A stretch of DNA of 64,000 bases from Plantactinospora sp. KBS50. Lineage in GTDB: Bacteria; Actinomycetota; Actinomycetes; Mycobacteriales; Micromonosporaceae. Each line of letters opens with the position of its first letter. Position 1 is the stretch's first letter. Positions 9,101 through 17,595 of this stretch are shown here, one piece after another. A program made the position numbers and the translations under genes. The DNA is taken from contig NZ_CP022961.1 in assembly GCF_002285795.1 (NCBI RefSeq), positions 6,018,001 through 6,082,000 on the forward strand, in the 5' to 3' direction. The notes beneath the pieces were generated by a model. It was not told the DNA's origin, ran no database searches, and worked only from the letters and a program-made list of their open reading frames with translations.

Positions 9101-10068
9101 TCTGTGCTCCCAAACTGCTGGGTCCCCGGAGCGCTCGAAGCATCCATGCCGAGGATCGAATCGGCGCCGAGGTCGAGGAGTTCGGCGGCGAGCGCCTTTC
9201 CGATCTCCGCGGCATCGGCGGGCGTACCGGTGCGGGACAGCCGGAGGTCTCGGGACCCGTCCGGACTGATCACCGCCCCGCGCAGGTAGATCTCGTCGTC
9301 ACCGGGGGTCTCCCCCTCGGCGACGACCGCGTACGCGGCCACCGGAGCGCTGCAACCGGCCTCCAGGGTGGCCAGCAGCGCCCGTTCCGCGGTCACCGCG
9401 GCCCGGGTCGGTGCGTGGTCGAGCCGCCCGAGCAGCTCGATCAGGTCCGCATCGTCGATCCGGCACTCCACCGCCAGCGCACCCTGCGCGGGCGCCGGCA
9501 GCATCAGCATCGGATCGATGGTCTCGGTGATCTCGTCGAGCCGGCCCAGCCGGGACAGCCCGGCCCGGGCCAGCACCACGGCGTCCAGGTCCGCCTCCGG
9601 CCCGCGTACCCGGCGCAACCGGGTGTCCACGTTGCCGCGGATCGGGGTCACCGAGAGTTGCAGGCCGAGCGCGTGCAGCTGGGCGATCCGGCGCAGCGCG
9701 CCGGTGCCCACCGTGGCGCCGGGCGCCAGCTCGGCCAGGCCCCGCCCGTCCCGGCTGACCAGGGCGTCCCGCGGGTCCTCCCGGGGCGGCACCGCGGCGA
9801 TGGTCAGCCCCGGGTGGCCGGCGGTGGGCAGGTCCTTGTACGAGTGCACGGCGAGGTCGATCTCGCCGGCGGTGAGCGCGTCCCGCAGCGCGGAGACGAA
9901 CACCCCGACGCCGAGCCGGTGCACCGGGGCAGTGGACCGGTCGCCGGCCGTCACCACCTCGACCAGTTCGACCTCGCGGCCGGTGTGCTGCCGCAGCGCG
10001 TCGGCGAGCTGCCCGGACTGGGCCATCGCCAGCGCGCTCCCCCGGGTCCCGAGCCGTAGTGCGGTCAC
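9097..10068 (-). CDS. hemC: Porphobilinogen deaminase (hydroxymethylbilane synthase)
   Basis: The 323-residue protein polymerises four porphobilinogens into hydroxymethylbilane. The N-terminal LRLGTRGSALAMAQ, the catalytic-Asp motif HSYKDLPT (D79), the phosphate/substrate arginines of GTGALRRIAQL and IRGNVDTRL, and the dipyrromethane-cofactor cysteine C239 (LEAGCSAPVA) are all intact. Four-base overlaps with hemA upstream and with cobA/hemD downstream indicate translational coupling. Confidence 0.97.
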   Translation of the reverse strand: MTALRLGTRGSALAMAQSGQLADALRQHTGREVELVEVVTAGDRSTAPVHRLGVGVFVSALRDALTAGEIDLAVHSYKDLPTAGHPGLTIAAVPPREDPRDALVSRDGRGLAELAPGATVGTGALRRIAQLHALGLQLSVTPIRGNVDTRLRRVRGPEADLDAVVLARAGLSRLGRLDEITETIDPMLMLPAPAQGALAVECRIDDADLIELLGRLDHAPTRAAVTAERALLATLEAGCSAPVAAYAVVAEGETPGDDEIYLRGAVISPDGSRDLRLSRTGTPADAAEIGKALAAELLDLGADSILGMDASSAPGTQQFGSTE

Positions 10069-11390
10069 CGGTCACCTCCCGTCGACAGGTCCGGGACGAC
10101 CTCCGCCTGCGCGGTCTGCGGCACGTCCAGGTCGAACAGCTCGCGCAGCAGCGCGGCGTACTGGTCGCCGCCGGGCTCGGCCGCGAGCTGGCGGACCCGT
10201 ACGGTCGGCGAGTGCAGCAGGCGTTGCACCACCCGGTGCACCGTGTGCGCCACCTCGCCACGCTGCTCGTCGGTCAGCTCGGGCCGCCGCTTGGCCAGCC
10301 GGCGCAGCTCGGCGCCGACCACCTCGTCGGCCCGGCTGCGCAGGGCGGCCACCGTGGGCGCCACGTCGGCGCCGCGCAGCCAGGTGAGGAAGCCCTCGAC
10401 CTCCGCCGTGACGATGCGGTCCACCGCGGCGGTGTCGGCGGCGGCCGGCCCCGCCGGCAGGTCGGTGGCCAGCCGGTCGATGTCGATCACCAGTACGCCG
10501 GGCAGCTCCGCGACCTCCGCCTCGACGTCCCGGGGCACCGCGAGGTCGAGCAGGACCAGCGGGGCGGAGGTACGCCCGGCCCGCTCGGCGAGCGCCCGGG
10601 CCACCACCTCCCGGGTCAGCACGGGCGTGGTCGACGCGGTGGCCGCGACGACGACGTCCACCTCGGCGACCGCCGAGGTGAGCTGCTCGGCCGGGACCGC
10701 CGTCGCGCCGTACGCGGCGGCCAGCCGGACCGCCCGGTCCGCGCTGCGGTTGCTCACCGCGAGCGGACCGCCGCCGATCCGGGACAGCGTCGCCACCGCG
10801 AGCGCGCCCATCGCGCCGGCGCCCACCACCAGCGCGGGCCGCTCGGCCAGCCCGTCGGCGAACTGGGCGGCGGCGAGGCCGACCGCGGCGGTGACCACGC
10901 TCTGTCCCGCCTTGTCGATCCCGGTCTCGGTGTGCGCCCGCTTGCCCACCCGCAGTGCCTGCTGCATGAGTTCGTGCAGCAGCCGGCCGGCCGAGTCCGA
11001 CTCGGTGGCCGCGTGGTAGGCGTCCCGTAGCTGGCCGAGGATCTGCGCCTCGCCGACCACCATCGAGTCCAGTCCGGCGGCGACCCGGAAGACGTGGTCG
11101 ACCGCGGCACCGTCGTAGTGCACGTACAGGTGGTTGGCCAGTTCGCCCGGCGGATAGCCGGCGTGCGTGGCCAGCACCGTGCAGATGTCACCGAGGCCGC
11201 CGTGGAAGCCGGACACGGCGGCGTAGATCTCCACCCGGTTGCAGGTCGAGACGATCACCGCCTCGCCCACGTACGGCTGCGCGAGCAACCGCGCGGCGAG
11301 CTGGCTGTGTTCGGCGGGCGTCACCGCGAGGCGCTCCAGCGTGGCGACCGGAGTGGTGCGGTACGACGCACCGACGACGAGGAGGTTCAC
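10065..11390 (-). CDS. hemA: Glutamyl-tRNA reductase
   Basis: This 441-residue enzyme starts the C5 haem pathway, reducing glutamyl-tRNA to glutamate-1-semialdehyde with NADPH. GTG 11390 is chosen because it gives the family N-terminus (NLLVVGASYRTTPV), places the nucleophile at Cys50 (STCNRVEIY) and overlaps the rex stop as GTGA. The frame extends further upstream without homology. Also present are GEAQILGQ, the dinucleotide-binding VVGAGAMG and the C-terminal dimerisation helices. No hemL is in this window. Confidence 0.97.
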   Translation of the reverse strand: MNLLVVGASYRTTPVATLERLAVTPAEHSQLAARLLAQPYVGEAVIVSTCNRVEIYAAVSGFHGGLGDICTVLATHAGYPPGELANHLYVHYDGAAVDHVFRVAAGLDSMVVGEAQILGQLRDAYHAATESDSAGRLLHELMQQALRVGKRAHTETGIDKAGQSVVTAAVGLAAAQFADGLAERPALVVGAGAMGALAVATLSRIGGGPLAVSNRSADRAVRLAAAYGATAVPAEQLTSAVAEVDVVVAATASTTPVLTREVVARALAERAGRTSAPLVLLDLAVPRDVEAEVAELPGVLVIDIDRLATDLPAGPAAADTAAVDRIVTAEVEGFLTWLRGADVAPTVAALRSRADEVVGAELRRLAKRRPELTDEQRGEVAHTVHRVVQRLLHSPTVRVRQLAAEPGGDQYAALLRELFDLDVPQTAQAEVVPDLSTGGDR

Positions 11391-12165
11391 GTGCCGACCG
11401 CCTCCTGGGTGCCGGTGTCGGGAAGCGCACGAGGCAGCGCCGGGAAGCTCCCGCCGGCCGCGGCCCGGTTGCCGGGCAGGCCGGTGAGCGTCGCCTTGCG
11501 GTGCTCGTGGAACGAGAGGATCTGCAACTCGATGGCCAGGTCGACCTTGCGCACGTCGACGTTCTCCGGCACCGAAAGGACGCACGGGGCGAAGTTCAGG
11601 ATGCTCGTGACGCCCGCCGCGACGAGTTGGTCGGCCACCCGCTGCGCGGCGGCGGCCGGGGTGGCGATGACGCCGATCGCGATCGACTCCTGCGCCGCGT
11701 ACCGGGCCAGCTCGTCCACGTGCCGGACGACCAGGCCGTTGATCTCCTCGCCGACCCGGCCCGGGTCGGCGTCGAAGAGGGCGGCGATCCGGAAGCCGCG
11801 GCTGCCGAAGCCGGCGTACCCGGCGAGGGCGTGGCCGAGGTTACCGATCCCGACCAGCGCCACGGCCCGGCGCTGGGTGAGCCCGAGCACGAACTCGATC
11901 TGCTCGACCAGCAACGCGATGTCGTAGCCGACCCGCGGGTGCCGTACGAGCCGAGGTGGGAGAGGTCCTTGCGCAGTTTGGCCGAGTTCACCCCGGCCGC
12001 GGCGGCCAGTCCCTCGCTGGATACCGTGTCGTGCCCGGCCTCCGCGAGGTGATGCAGCGCACGGAGATATTCGGGCAGCCGAGCGACGGTCGCCTCAGGG
12101 AGGTCCGGGAGCGCCGGGACCGGGCCGGTGCCGCCGGGCGTGCCTGTGGGACGCTGCTGACTCAT
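11387..12165 (-). pseudogene. rex: Redox-sensing repressor Rex, frameshifted
   Basis: ATG 12165 opens a winged-helix domain (LPEYLRALHHLAEAG, then VSSEGLAAAAGVNSAKLRKDLSHLGSYGTRG). The Rossmann domain (LLVEQIEFVLGL, then ALVGIGNLGHALAGY) continues in another frame to TGA at 11387. Adding one G to the minus-strand GGG (plus 11932-11934) gives the expected joint, TRGVGYDIALLVEQ, and a 259-residue Rex. Rex senses NADH/NAD+ and represses respiratory and, in Streptomyces, rex–hemACD genes. A Rex operator lies over its own promoter. Every conserved residue on both sides is kept, so this is probably a functional gene with a one-base consensus error. Confidence 0.9.
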
Positions 12166-12273
12166 GTGACTCCGTGCGATGCGATCCTCGACCGGCCGAA
12201 GAGGCGGGCCGCTGCGGTGCGCCCACCGGAAGCCGCATCGACCGGCTGCGCTGGCGGGGCTCGTCGGACCTAC

Positions 12274-12302
12274 AGAGTAGGCGCTTGTGAAGGTGCGCAC
12301 AA
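12274..12302 (-). promoter_or_regulatory. rex-hem operon promoter (TTGTGC-N17-TACTCT)
   Basis: On the minus strand, a -35-like TTGTGC (12302-12297) and a -10-like TACTCT (12279-12274) are 17 bp apart, about 109 bp upstream of the rex ATG. The Rex operator covers the -35 box and most of the spacer, the expected arrangement for repression. Confidence 0.6.
12285..12302. promoter_or_regulatory. Rex operator (ROP)
   Basis: TTGTGAAGGTGCGCACAA matches the published actinobacterial Rex consensus TTGTGAA-N4-TTCACAA at 12 of the 14 defined positions. It sits 120 bp upstream of rex, over the promoter. Confidence 0.75.
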
Positions 12303-12639
12303 ATCGCGATCTTGACAGGCCGCGGCCCGCGCCCACCAGAAACTCCATTCCAGAGATCGATTCGCGGCTCCACCGGCCGCCGTCCGGCGATTATTGCGCA
12401 ATTCCGACTTCTCTCGCCAATCGCGCCGCGCCGGCGAGCGCCCGACCGGCGCCCGACGGGTGCCCGACGAGCCCCGGCGGGGTGCCCGACGAGCTTTCGG
12501 AGGCTGCCGGGTGCGCGTCCCGGCCCACGCCCCGTGCGGCCAGCCCTGCCGGAACGCGCCCCGGTGGGGCCAGCCCTACCGGAAACAGACCGGCCGGTGG
12601 GATGGGAAGGGGCACACCCGGTTCCCTAGGGTCGAGGAC

Positions 12640-13956
12640 ATGAGCACCGCAGCCGCCGCCCCACCCGCCACCCGCGTACCGGCGCCCACGATCCTCCGCC
12701 AGCTCATGATCGACTCCGGATACGTCCTGCTGGGTCTTCCGCTGGCTGTGGTGAGCTTCACCGTCCTGATCGCCGGCCTGTCCGTCGGCGTCGGCCTCGC
12801 GGTCACCATGATCGGCCTGCCGATCATCGCCGGCACCCTGTACGCGGCGCGGGCCCTGGCCGACATCGAGCGGCTCAGGATGGCGCCGATCCTCGGCCGG
12901 CCCCGGGTCCGGCCGGAGTACCGCGGCACCTCGCCGGACGCCGGGGTCTGGCGCCGGATCGTCACCCCGATCGCCGACGCGCAGTCCTGGCTGGATCTCG
13001 CGCACGGCATCGCCACGTTCCCGGTCTCGATCGTCTCTGCCGTGGTCACCCTGGTCTGGTGGTCCGCGGCGATCAGCGGCGCGCTCTACGGGGCGTACGA
13101 CTGGGCGATCCCCCGCGGCCCGGACAACGTCGACCTGAACGAGCTGCTGGGACTGGGTGACTCCACCGCCGCCCGGATCGGCCTGAACACCGTCATCGGG
13201 GCCTTCTTCCTGATCACCCTGCCGCTGATCGTCCGGGGTTGCGCCCTGCTGCGGGCCAACCTGGGTCGGGCGCTGCTCACCGGGGTCGCCGAAATACGGG
13301 ACCGGATCACCCTGCTGGAGCGGCAGAAGGCCGCCGCCGCCTCGGCCGAGGCGACCGCGCTGCGGCGGCTGGAACGGGACATCCACGACGGGCCGCAGCA
13401 GCGGCTGGTCCGGCTGGCGATGGACCTCGGCCGGGCACGGCAGCAGCTCGCGGACAACCCGGAGGCGGCGCGGCAGACCCTGGACGAGGCCGTCACGCAG
13501 ACCCGGGAGACCCTGGCCGAGCTGCGCGCACTCTCCCGCGGCATCGCGCCGCCGATCCTGGTCGACCGAGGGCTGCCCAGCGCCCTGGCCGCGCTGGCCG
13601 GCCGCGGCGTCATCCCGATCGAGCTGACCGTGGATCCCCGGCTGAGCGCCGCGTCCGGCCGGCTCGACCCGCTGATCGAGAGCGCGGCCTACTTCGTGGT
13701 CGCCGAGGCGCTGACCAACGTGGCGAAGCACAGCCGGGCGACCGAGTGCCGGCTGGCGGTGACCCGCACCGGCGGGCGGCTGGTGGTCGAGGTGGCCGAC
13801 GACGGCACGGGCGGCGCGCACGTGGCCAAGGGGCACGGCCTGGCCGGGATCGCCGACCGGGTCACCGCGGCCGGCGGGGCGCTGTCGGTGGACAGTCCCG
13901 CCGGCGGTCCGACGATGCTGCGCGCCGAGCTGCCGGCCCGGCCGGCGGCGGGCTGA
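12640..13956 (+). CDS. Sensor histidine kinase with N-terminal 'putative sensor' membrane domain
   Basis: ATG 12640 gives 438 residues. Four hydrophobic segments in the first about 215 residues (for example VLLGLPLAVVSFTVLIAGLS and IGAFFLITLPLIV), with VTMIGLPIIAGTLYAARALA, are typical of the actinobacterial sensor domain attached to NarL-type kinases. The HisKA_3 dimerisation box RRLERDIHDGPQQRLVRLAM holds the phospho-acceptor His. The HATPase_c part shows AEALTNVAKHSRA, DDGTGG and GHGLAGIADRV. The LuxR-type regulator follows 59 bp downstream, so the two form a pair. The signal is unknown. Earlier in-frame starts only add Arg/Gly-rich sequence. Confidence 0.9.
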   Translation: MSTAAAAPPATRVPAPTILRQLMIDSGYVLLGLPLAVVSFTVLIAGLSVGVGLAVTMIGLPIIAGTLYAARALADIERLRMAPILGRPRVRPEYRGTSPDAGVWRRIVTPIADAQSWLDLAHGIATFPVSIVSAVVTLVWWSAAISGALYGAYDWAIPRGPDNVDLNELLGLGDSTAARIGLNTVIGAFFLITLPLIVRGCALLRANLGRALLTGVAEIRDRITLLERQKAAAASAEATALRRLERDIHDGPQQRLVRLAMDLGRARQQLADNPEAARQTLDEAVTQTRETLAELRALSRGIAPPILVDRGLPSALAALAGRGVIPIELTVDPRLSAASGRLDPLIESAAYFVVAEALTNVAKHSRATECRLAVTRTGGRLVVEVADDGTGGAHVAKGHGLAGIADRVTAAGGALSVDSPAGGPTMLRAELPARPAAG

Positions 13957-14015
13957 CGGGGGTGGCGATGAGCACGGGGGTGGCAATGGGCACCGGGACG
14001 CGGGAGCGGGTACCC

Positions 14016-14680
14016 ATGCGGATCGTGATCGCCGACGACGCCGTACTGCTCCGGGAGGGCTGGTGCGGTTGCTCACCGAGCAGGGGCACGAGGTGGTGGC
14101 GGCCGTCGGCGACGGACCCGCGCTGGTCGAGGCGGTCGTGACGCACCGGCCGGACGTGTCGATCGTGGATGTCCGGATGCCGCCGTCGCACACCGACGAG
14201 GGGCTGCGGGCGGCCGTCGAGGCCCGCCGGCTGGTTCCGCGTACGCCGGTCCTGGTCCTTTCCCAGTACGTCGAGGTCTCCTACGCCGACGACCTGCTGG
14301 CCACGGTCCGGCCGACCGGCGGCGGCCCGGCGGGCGGCGTCGGCTACCTGCTCAAGGACCGGGTGGCGGCGATCGACGAGTTCCTGGACGCCCTGCACCG
14401 GGTGGCCGCGGGTGGCACGGTGCTCGATCCGGAGGTGGTGGGCCAGTTGCTGGTCCGGCGCCGCCGCGACGACCCGCTGCGCGAGCTGACCCCACGGGAG
14501 CGGGAGGTGCTGTCCCTGATGGCCGAGGGGCGGTCCAACACGGCCATCGCGCGGGCGTTGGTGGTGAGCGACGGCGCGGTCGAGAAGCACGTCCGGAACA
14601 TCTTCACGAAGCTTCAGCTACCGCCGGACGAGGAGCAGCACCGCCGGGTGCTGGCGGTGCTCGCGTACCTGCGCAACTGA
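14016..14680 (+). pseudogene. NarL/LuxR-type response regulator, frameshifted
   Basis: ATG 14016 starts MRIVIADDAVLLREG, then the frame breaks. Adding one G to the GGG at 14057-14059 restores REGLVRLLTEQGHEV and continues to TGA 14680, giving about 221 residues. The receiver domain has the acidic pair (ADDA), the phospho-Asp in VSIVDVRMPP and the Lys in GYLLKDRV. The C-terminal LuxR HTH reads LTPREREVLSLMAEGRSNTAIARAL, then VEKHVRNIFTKL. It is the partner of the upstream kinase. Without repair, a start at 14063 would give a receiver lacking its acidic pocket. Confidence 0.88.
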
Positions 14681-14705
14681 GCGACCCGGCGCGGGCGGCG
14701 CAGCC

Positions 14706-14750
14706 AGCGGATCAGCGCGGCCAGCGCGGCCAGCGCGGCCAGCGGATCAG
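14706..14750. repeat. 9-bp tandem repeat bounded by direct repeats
   Basis: Three CGCGGCCAG units lie between two copies of AGCGGATCAG (14706-14715 and 14741-14750). The array is in the gap between the convergent regulator and HAD genes. Confidence 0.7.
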
Positions 14751-14800
14751 TTCAGCAGTGGGATCGGTGCGGCCGGTGGGATCGGCGGGGGCAGCGGGGG

Positions 14801-15451
14801 TCAGTTCAGCGCCGACGCCAGCCGGACGGCCTCGGTCAGCGAGTCGGCCACCGGCAGGCCGGAGGCGCGCAGCCGGTCCGGGTCGGTGAAGCCGCCGGTG
14901 TAGAGCACGCAGCGGGCGCCGACCGACTCGGCCGCGTCGGCGTCGTCGATCGAGTCGCCGATCAGCACGGTCACCGCGCCGTCGACCTCCAGCGCCGCGA
15001 GGTGCCGGGCCAGGTGTTCGGCCTTCCGGTCGCCGCCGACCGTGCCGCGCAGGCCGTCCACCCGGCGGAACATCCCGGTCAGCCCGTACGTCTCGACGGC
15101 CGGCACCAGCTCGTCGTGGAACCACATGGACAGCAGCGACTGCGAGCCGGCCCAGGACCGGATCGCGCCGGCCGCGTCGCCGGCCAGCCGGCAGCCGGCC
15201 ATGCCGACCCGGTACGCGTCGTGGAAGATCTTGTCGAGTCGTTCGAACTCGGCCGCGTCCACCGCACGCCCCAGCACCTCGGCGTAGTAGTCCGCGATCG
15301 GGCGGCGGAACCGGATCCGGTGCTGCTCGGCGGAGACGGTCAGCCCACCGACGCTGGTGAACACCGCGTTCGTGGACTCGACCACCAGGGCGAGGTCGTT
15401 CAGCAGGGTGCCGTTCCAGTCCCAGACCAGGTGGGTGCGTACGCGAGCCAT
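14801..15451 (-). CDS. HAD-family hydrolase (phosphoglycolate phosphatase-like)
   Basis: The 216-residue protein has HAD motif I DWNGTLLND (nucleophile D in HLVWDWNGT; note WN in place of the usual LDG). Motif II is a serine in SLLSMW, the motif III lysine is in GGDRKAEHL, and motif IV is LIGDSIDDADAA. A helical cap (about 20-85) places it with the PGP/GPH subfamily. The small-molecule phosphate substrate cannot be read from sequence. It converges on the response regulator. Confidence 0.82.
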   Translation of the reverse strand: MARVRTHLVWDWNGTLLNDLALVVESTNAVFTSVGGLTVSAEQHRIRFRRPIADYYAEVLGRAVDAAEFERLDKIFHDAYRVGMAGCRLAGDAAGAIRSWAGSQSLLSMWFHDELVPAVETYGLTGMFRRVDGLRGTVGGDRKAEHLARHLAALEVDGAVTVLIGDSIDDADAAESVGARCVLYTGGFTDPDRLRASGLPVADSLTEAVRLASALN

Positions 15452-15506
15452 GGCCGCACCCTACGCCCGCCGACCGACATGCCGGCCGTACCGTCCGCCC
15501 GGGGAC

Positions 15507-15803
15507 TCATGCCGCCAGATCGCGCAGCAGCCGGTCCTCCTCGACCCGCCAGTAGCCGTGCTCGCGCCCGTCCAGCAGCACCACCGGCAGCCGGTCGCCG
15601 TAGTCGCGTTCCAGTTCCAGGTCGCCGGTGACGTCCACCTCGACCCACCGGTCACCGGTCACCGCCACCACCCGGCCGATCGCCTCCCGGGCGACCTCGC
15701 AGAGGTGGCAGCCGGGCCGGGTGATCAGTGTGAGTCGCGGCGGCGGCGCCGCGGCGGCGCCGGGTTCCTCGGTTGCGGAAGGCACGGTGGCCGAGTCTGG
15801 CAC
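15507..15803 (-). CDS. Glutaredoxin-like (DUF836) thiol-disulfide protein
   Basis: About 98 residues from GTG 15803; in-frame GTG codons at 15785 and 15815 are alternatives, and none has a clear ribosome site. The core LTLITRPGCHLCEVAREAIGRV contains the redox CxxC (CHLC) at the head of helix 1. LPVVLLDGREHGYWRVEEDRLLRDL follows and has the cis-Pro of the thioredoxin fold. The M. tuberculosis neighbour Rv0508 is the same kind of protein and also lies beside hemA. A role with the haem enzymes or with Rex-linked redox control is only inferred from position. Confidence 0.8.
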   Translation of the reverse strand: MPDSATVPSATEEPGAAAAPPPRLTLITRPGCHLCEVAREAIGRVVAVTGDRWVEVDVTGDLELERDYGDRLPVVLLDGREHGYWRVEEDRLLRDLAA

Positions 15804-16394
15804 GGCGGCGAGCACCGGGCCAACAGGAATGCCGAGAATTGAAAGAGATTCATTCTTTCTCGGCAATTTGCACGTGATCCAGGGGCATCCGCTCTCGACG
15901 CGATCCGACCCCGGCGGTACCGTCGACGGGACCGCCAAGGGGGCCGACCGGCCCAGCGCCCAGGCACCTCCAACGACAGTTCCGACACGCCGAGGAAAAC
16001 CTTCCAGCCTCGGCGTTTCCTGCTGCCGGGGGCCAGCGCAACCGCTCAGCCTCGCAATTGTCCGGCATCCGACAACGCACAAAGTGTGCGAGGTCAATGT
16101 GCCGTCCTGGGAAATACTTTGGCCCTGTGTAACGGAGCTGCCACATATGGGTGACGTTGGCCCTATCATCACTCGGGTCGGCTCACCCGTTTTGCCGTGA
16201 GTCGACACCCCTCAGCCCGAGGAGGCCGCCGTGCCTGTCAGCGCATCGGACCCGCACCTCATGGGTGCGCGTCATCTCCACCCGCGCTCGCACCCCATCA
16301 CGCGGCACGTCCGCCCGGGACGCCATCGCATCACCGCCACCAATGGGACCCGAGGGTCCGCCCTGTCCGGGCGCGGCCGGGTTGGGGAGGGCAA
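15804..16394. other. Long regulatory region upstream of bldN
   Basis: This 591-bp gap includes an unusually AT-rich patch (about 15825-15875) with an 8-bp inverted repeat, GCCGAGAA/TTCTCGGC (15831-15838 and 15857-15864). A second perfect dyad, CGCACA-AAG-TGTGCG, is at 16076-16090. Both could be operators for developmental control of bldN. I see no protein-coding gene; the open frame into bldN has no ribosome site at its upstream starts. Confidence 0.55.
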
Positions 16395-17357
16395 GTGACT
16401 GCACACGTCTATCCGCAGGGTCCGGCCGGCCGCGATCAACGCGCGCCGCAGGGCAACGAGGGGCTGGCACAGCTGCGCACCTCCGCCACCGACATGGTCG
16501 GTGCGGCGGCGCGCGGCGGAGCCCGTCGGACCCAGAACCGTCCACATCACAACGAGACGCCCTCGCGGCACGTGCCCGCCGGCAACAAGCCGCTGGGCAA
16601 CGGCCGCCTGGTCACGCCCGCCCGGCCGGGAACGCCGGCGCAACCGGTGCCGGGCCAGCACCGCCCGGCCGGTACGCCCCCGGTCGACGGCTCGAACACC
16701 GACACCACGATTCTGCCGGTCATCCCCGAGCAGCCGCAGGCCGACTCGCCGAGGCCGGCCACCGGCTACCCGTCCCGACCGGACCCGTCCGACCCGGCCA
16801 CCGAGGTGTGGGCCCTGGTCGAACGGGCGCAGGCCGGCGAGACGGAGGCGTTCGGCCTCATCTACGACCGGTACGTCGACACCGTGTTCCGGTTCGTCTA
16901 CTTCCGGGTCGGCAACCGCCAGCTCGCCGAGGACCTCACCTCCGACACGTTCCTGCGCGCCCTCAAGCGGATCGGCAGCTTCACCTGGCAGGGCCGTGAC
17001 CTCGGCGCCTGGCTGGTGACCATCGCCCGCAACCTGGTCGCCGACCACTTCAAGTCCGGCCGGTACCGGCTGGAGGTCACCACGGGCGACGTCCTCGACG
17101 CCGACCGGGAGGACCGCGGCCCGGAGGGCAGCCCGGAGGCGGCGGTGGTGGAGCACATCACGAACGTCGCCCTGCTGTCCGCGGTCAAGAAGCTGAATCC
17201 CGAGCAGCAGGAGTGCATCGTGCTGCGGTTCCTCCAGGGCTTCTCGGTGGCCGAGACCGCCCGGGCGATGGGCAAGAACGAGGGCGCGATCAAGGCACTC
17301 CAGTACCGCGCCGTTCGTGCCCTGGCCCGGCTGCTTCCGGACGGCTTCCAGCCGTAG
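16395..17357 (+). CDS. bldN: ECF sigma factor, BldN family
   Basis: GTG 16395 follows GGGGAGGG (16384-16391) and gives 320 residues. The first about 130 are a Pro/Gly/Arg-rich extension, as in Streptomyces BldN, which is made as a pro-protein. Region 2 is at about 135-205 (GETEAFGLIYDRYVDTVFRF, then AEDLTSDTFLRAL). The stretch FTWQGRDLGAWLVTIARNLV plus ADHFKSGRYRLEVTTGDVLDA is nearly identical to Streptomyces BldN. Region 4 reads LNPEQQECIVLRFLQGFSV, then ETARAMGKNEGAIKALQYRAV. BldN directs aerial-development genes in Streptomyces. The cognate anti-sigma gene follows. Confidence 0.92.
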   Translation: MTAHVYPQGPAGRDQRAPQGNEGLAQLRTSATDMVGAAARGGARRTQNRPHHNETPSRHVPAGNKPLGNGRLVTPARPGTPAQPVPGQHRPAGTPPVDGSNTDTTILPVIPEQPQADSPRPATGYPSRPDPSDPATEVWALVERAQAGETEAFGLIYDRYVDTVFRFVYFRVGNRQLAEDLTSDTFLRALKRIGSFTWQGRDLGAWLVTIARNLVADHFKSGRYRLEVTTGDVLDADREDRGPEGSPEAAVVEHITNVALLSAVKKLNPEQQECIVLRFLQGFSVAETARAMGKNEGAIKALQYRAVRALARLLPDGFQP

Positions 17358-17595
17358 GACCGGCGGGCGGCACCTCACCCTTTCGCCCGACATGTTGACC
17401 GGCCCGTAACCGGTACGGTTCACCGTCCGTTTGTCCGGGTGCGACCGGCGGTTGCCCCACCTTCGCCGGAGCCGGCGGGCCGGCCCACCGGCCCACTCCC
17501 GCGACGTCTCCGGAATCGGTACCCGTCGCCGCGTCGCAAAACGGCCGAAGTGGGTTGCCGATCACGTGGCCGTGATCAGCGGAGGGAGGTGCGGC

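Larger units (their letters stand above)
12166..12639. other. Divergent rex/sensor-kinase intergenic region
   Basis: Besides the rex promoter and operator, this 474-bp gap has a 10-bp palindrome ATTGCGCAAT at 12393-12402 in a locally AT-rich patch. It also has repeated GTGCCCGACGAG-like units (about 12435-12500) and two copies of GGCCAGCCCTRCCGGAA (about 12538-12588). No gene is supported. Confidence 0.5.
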
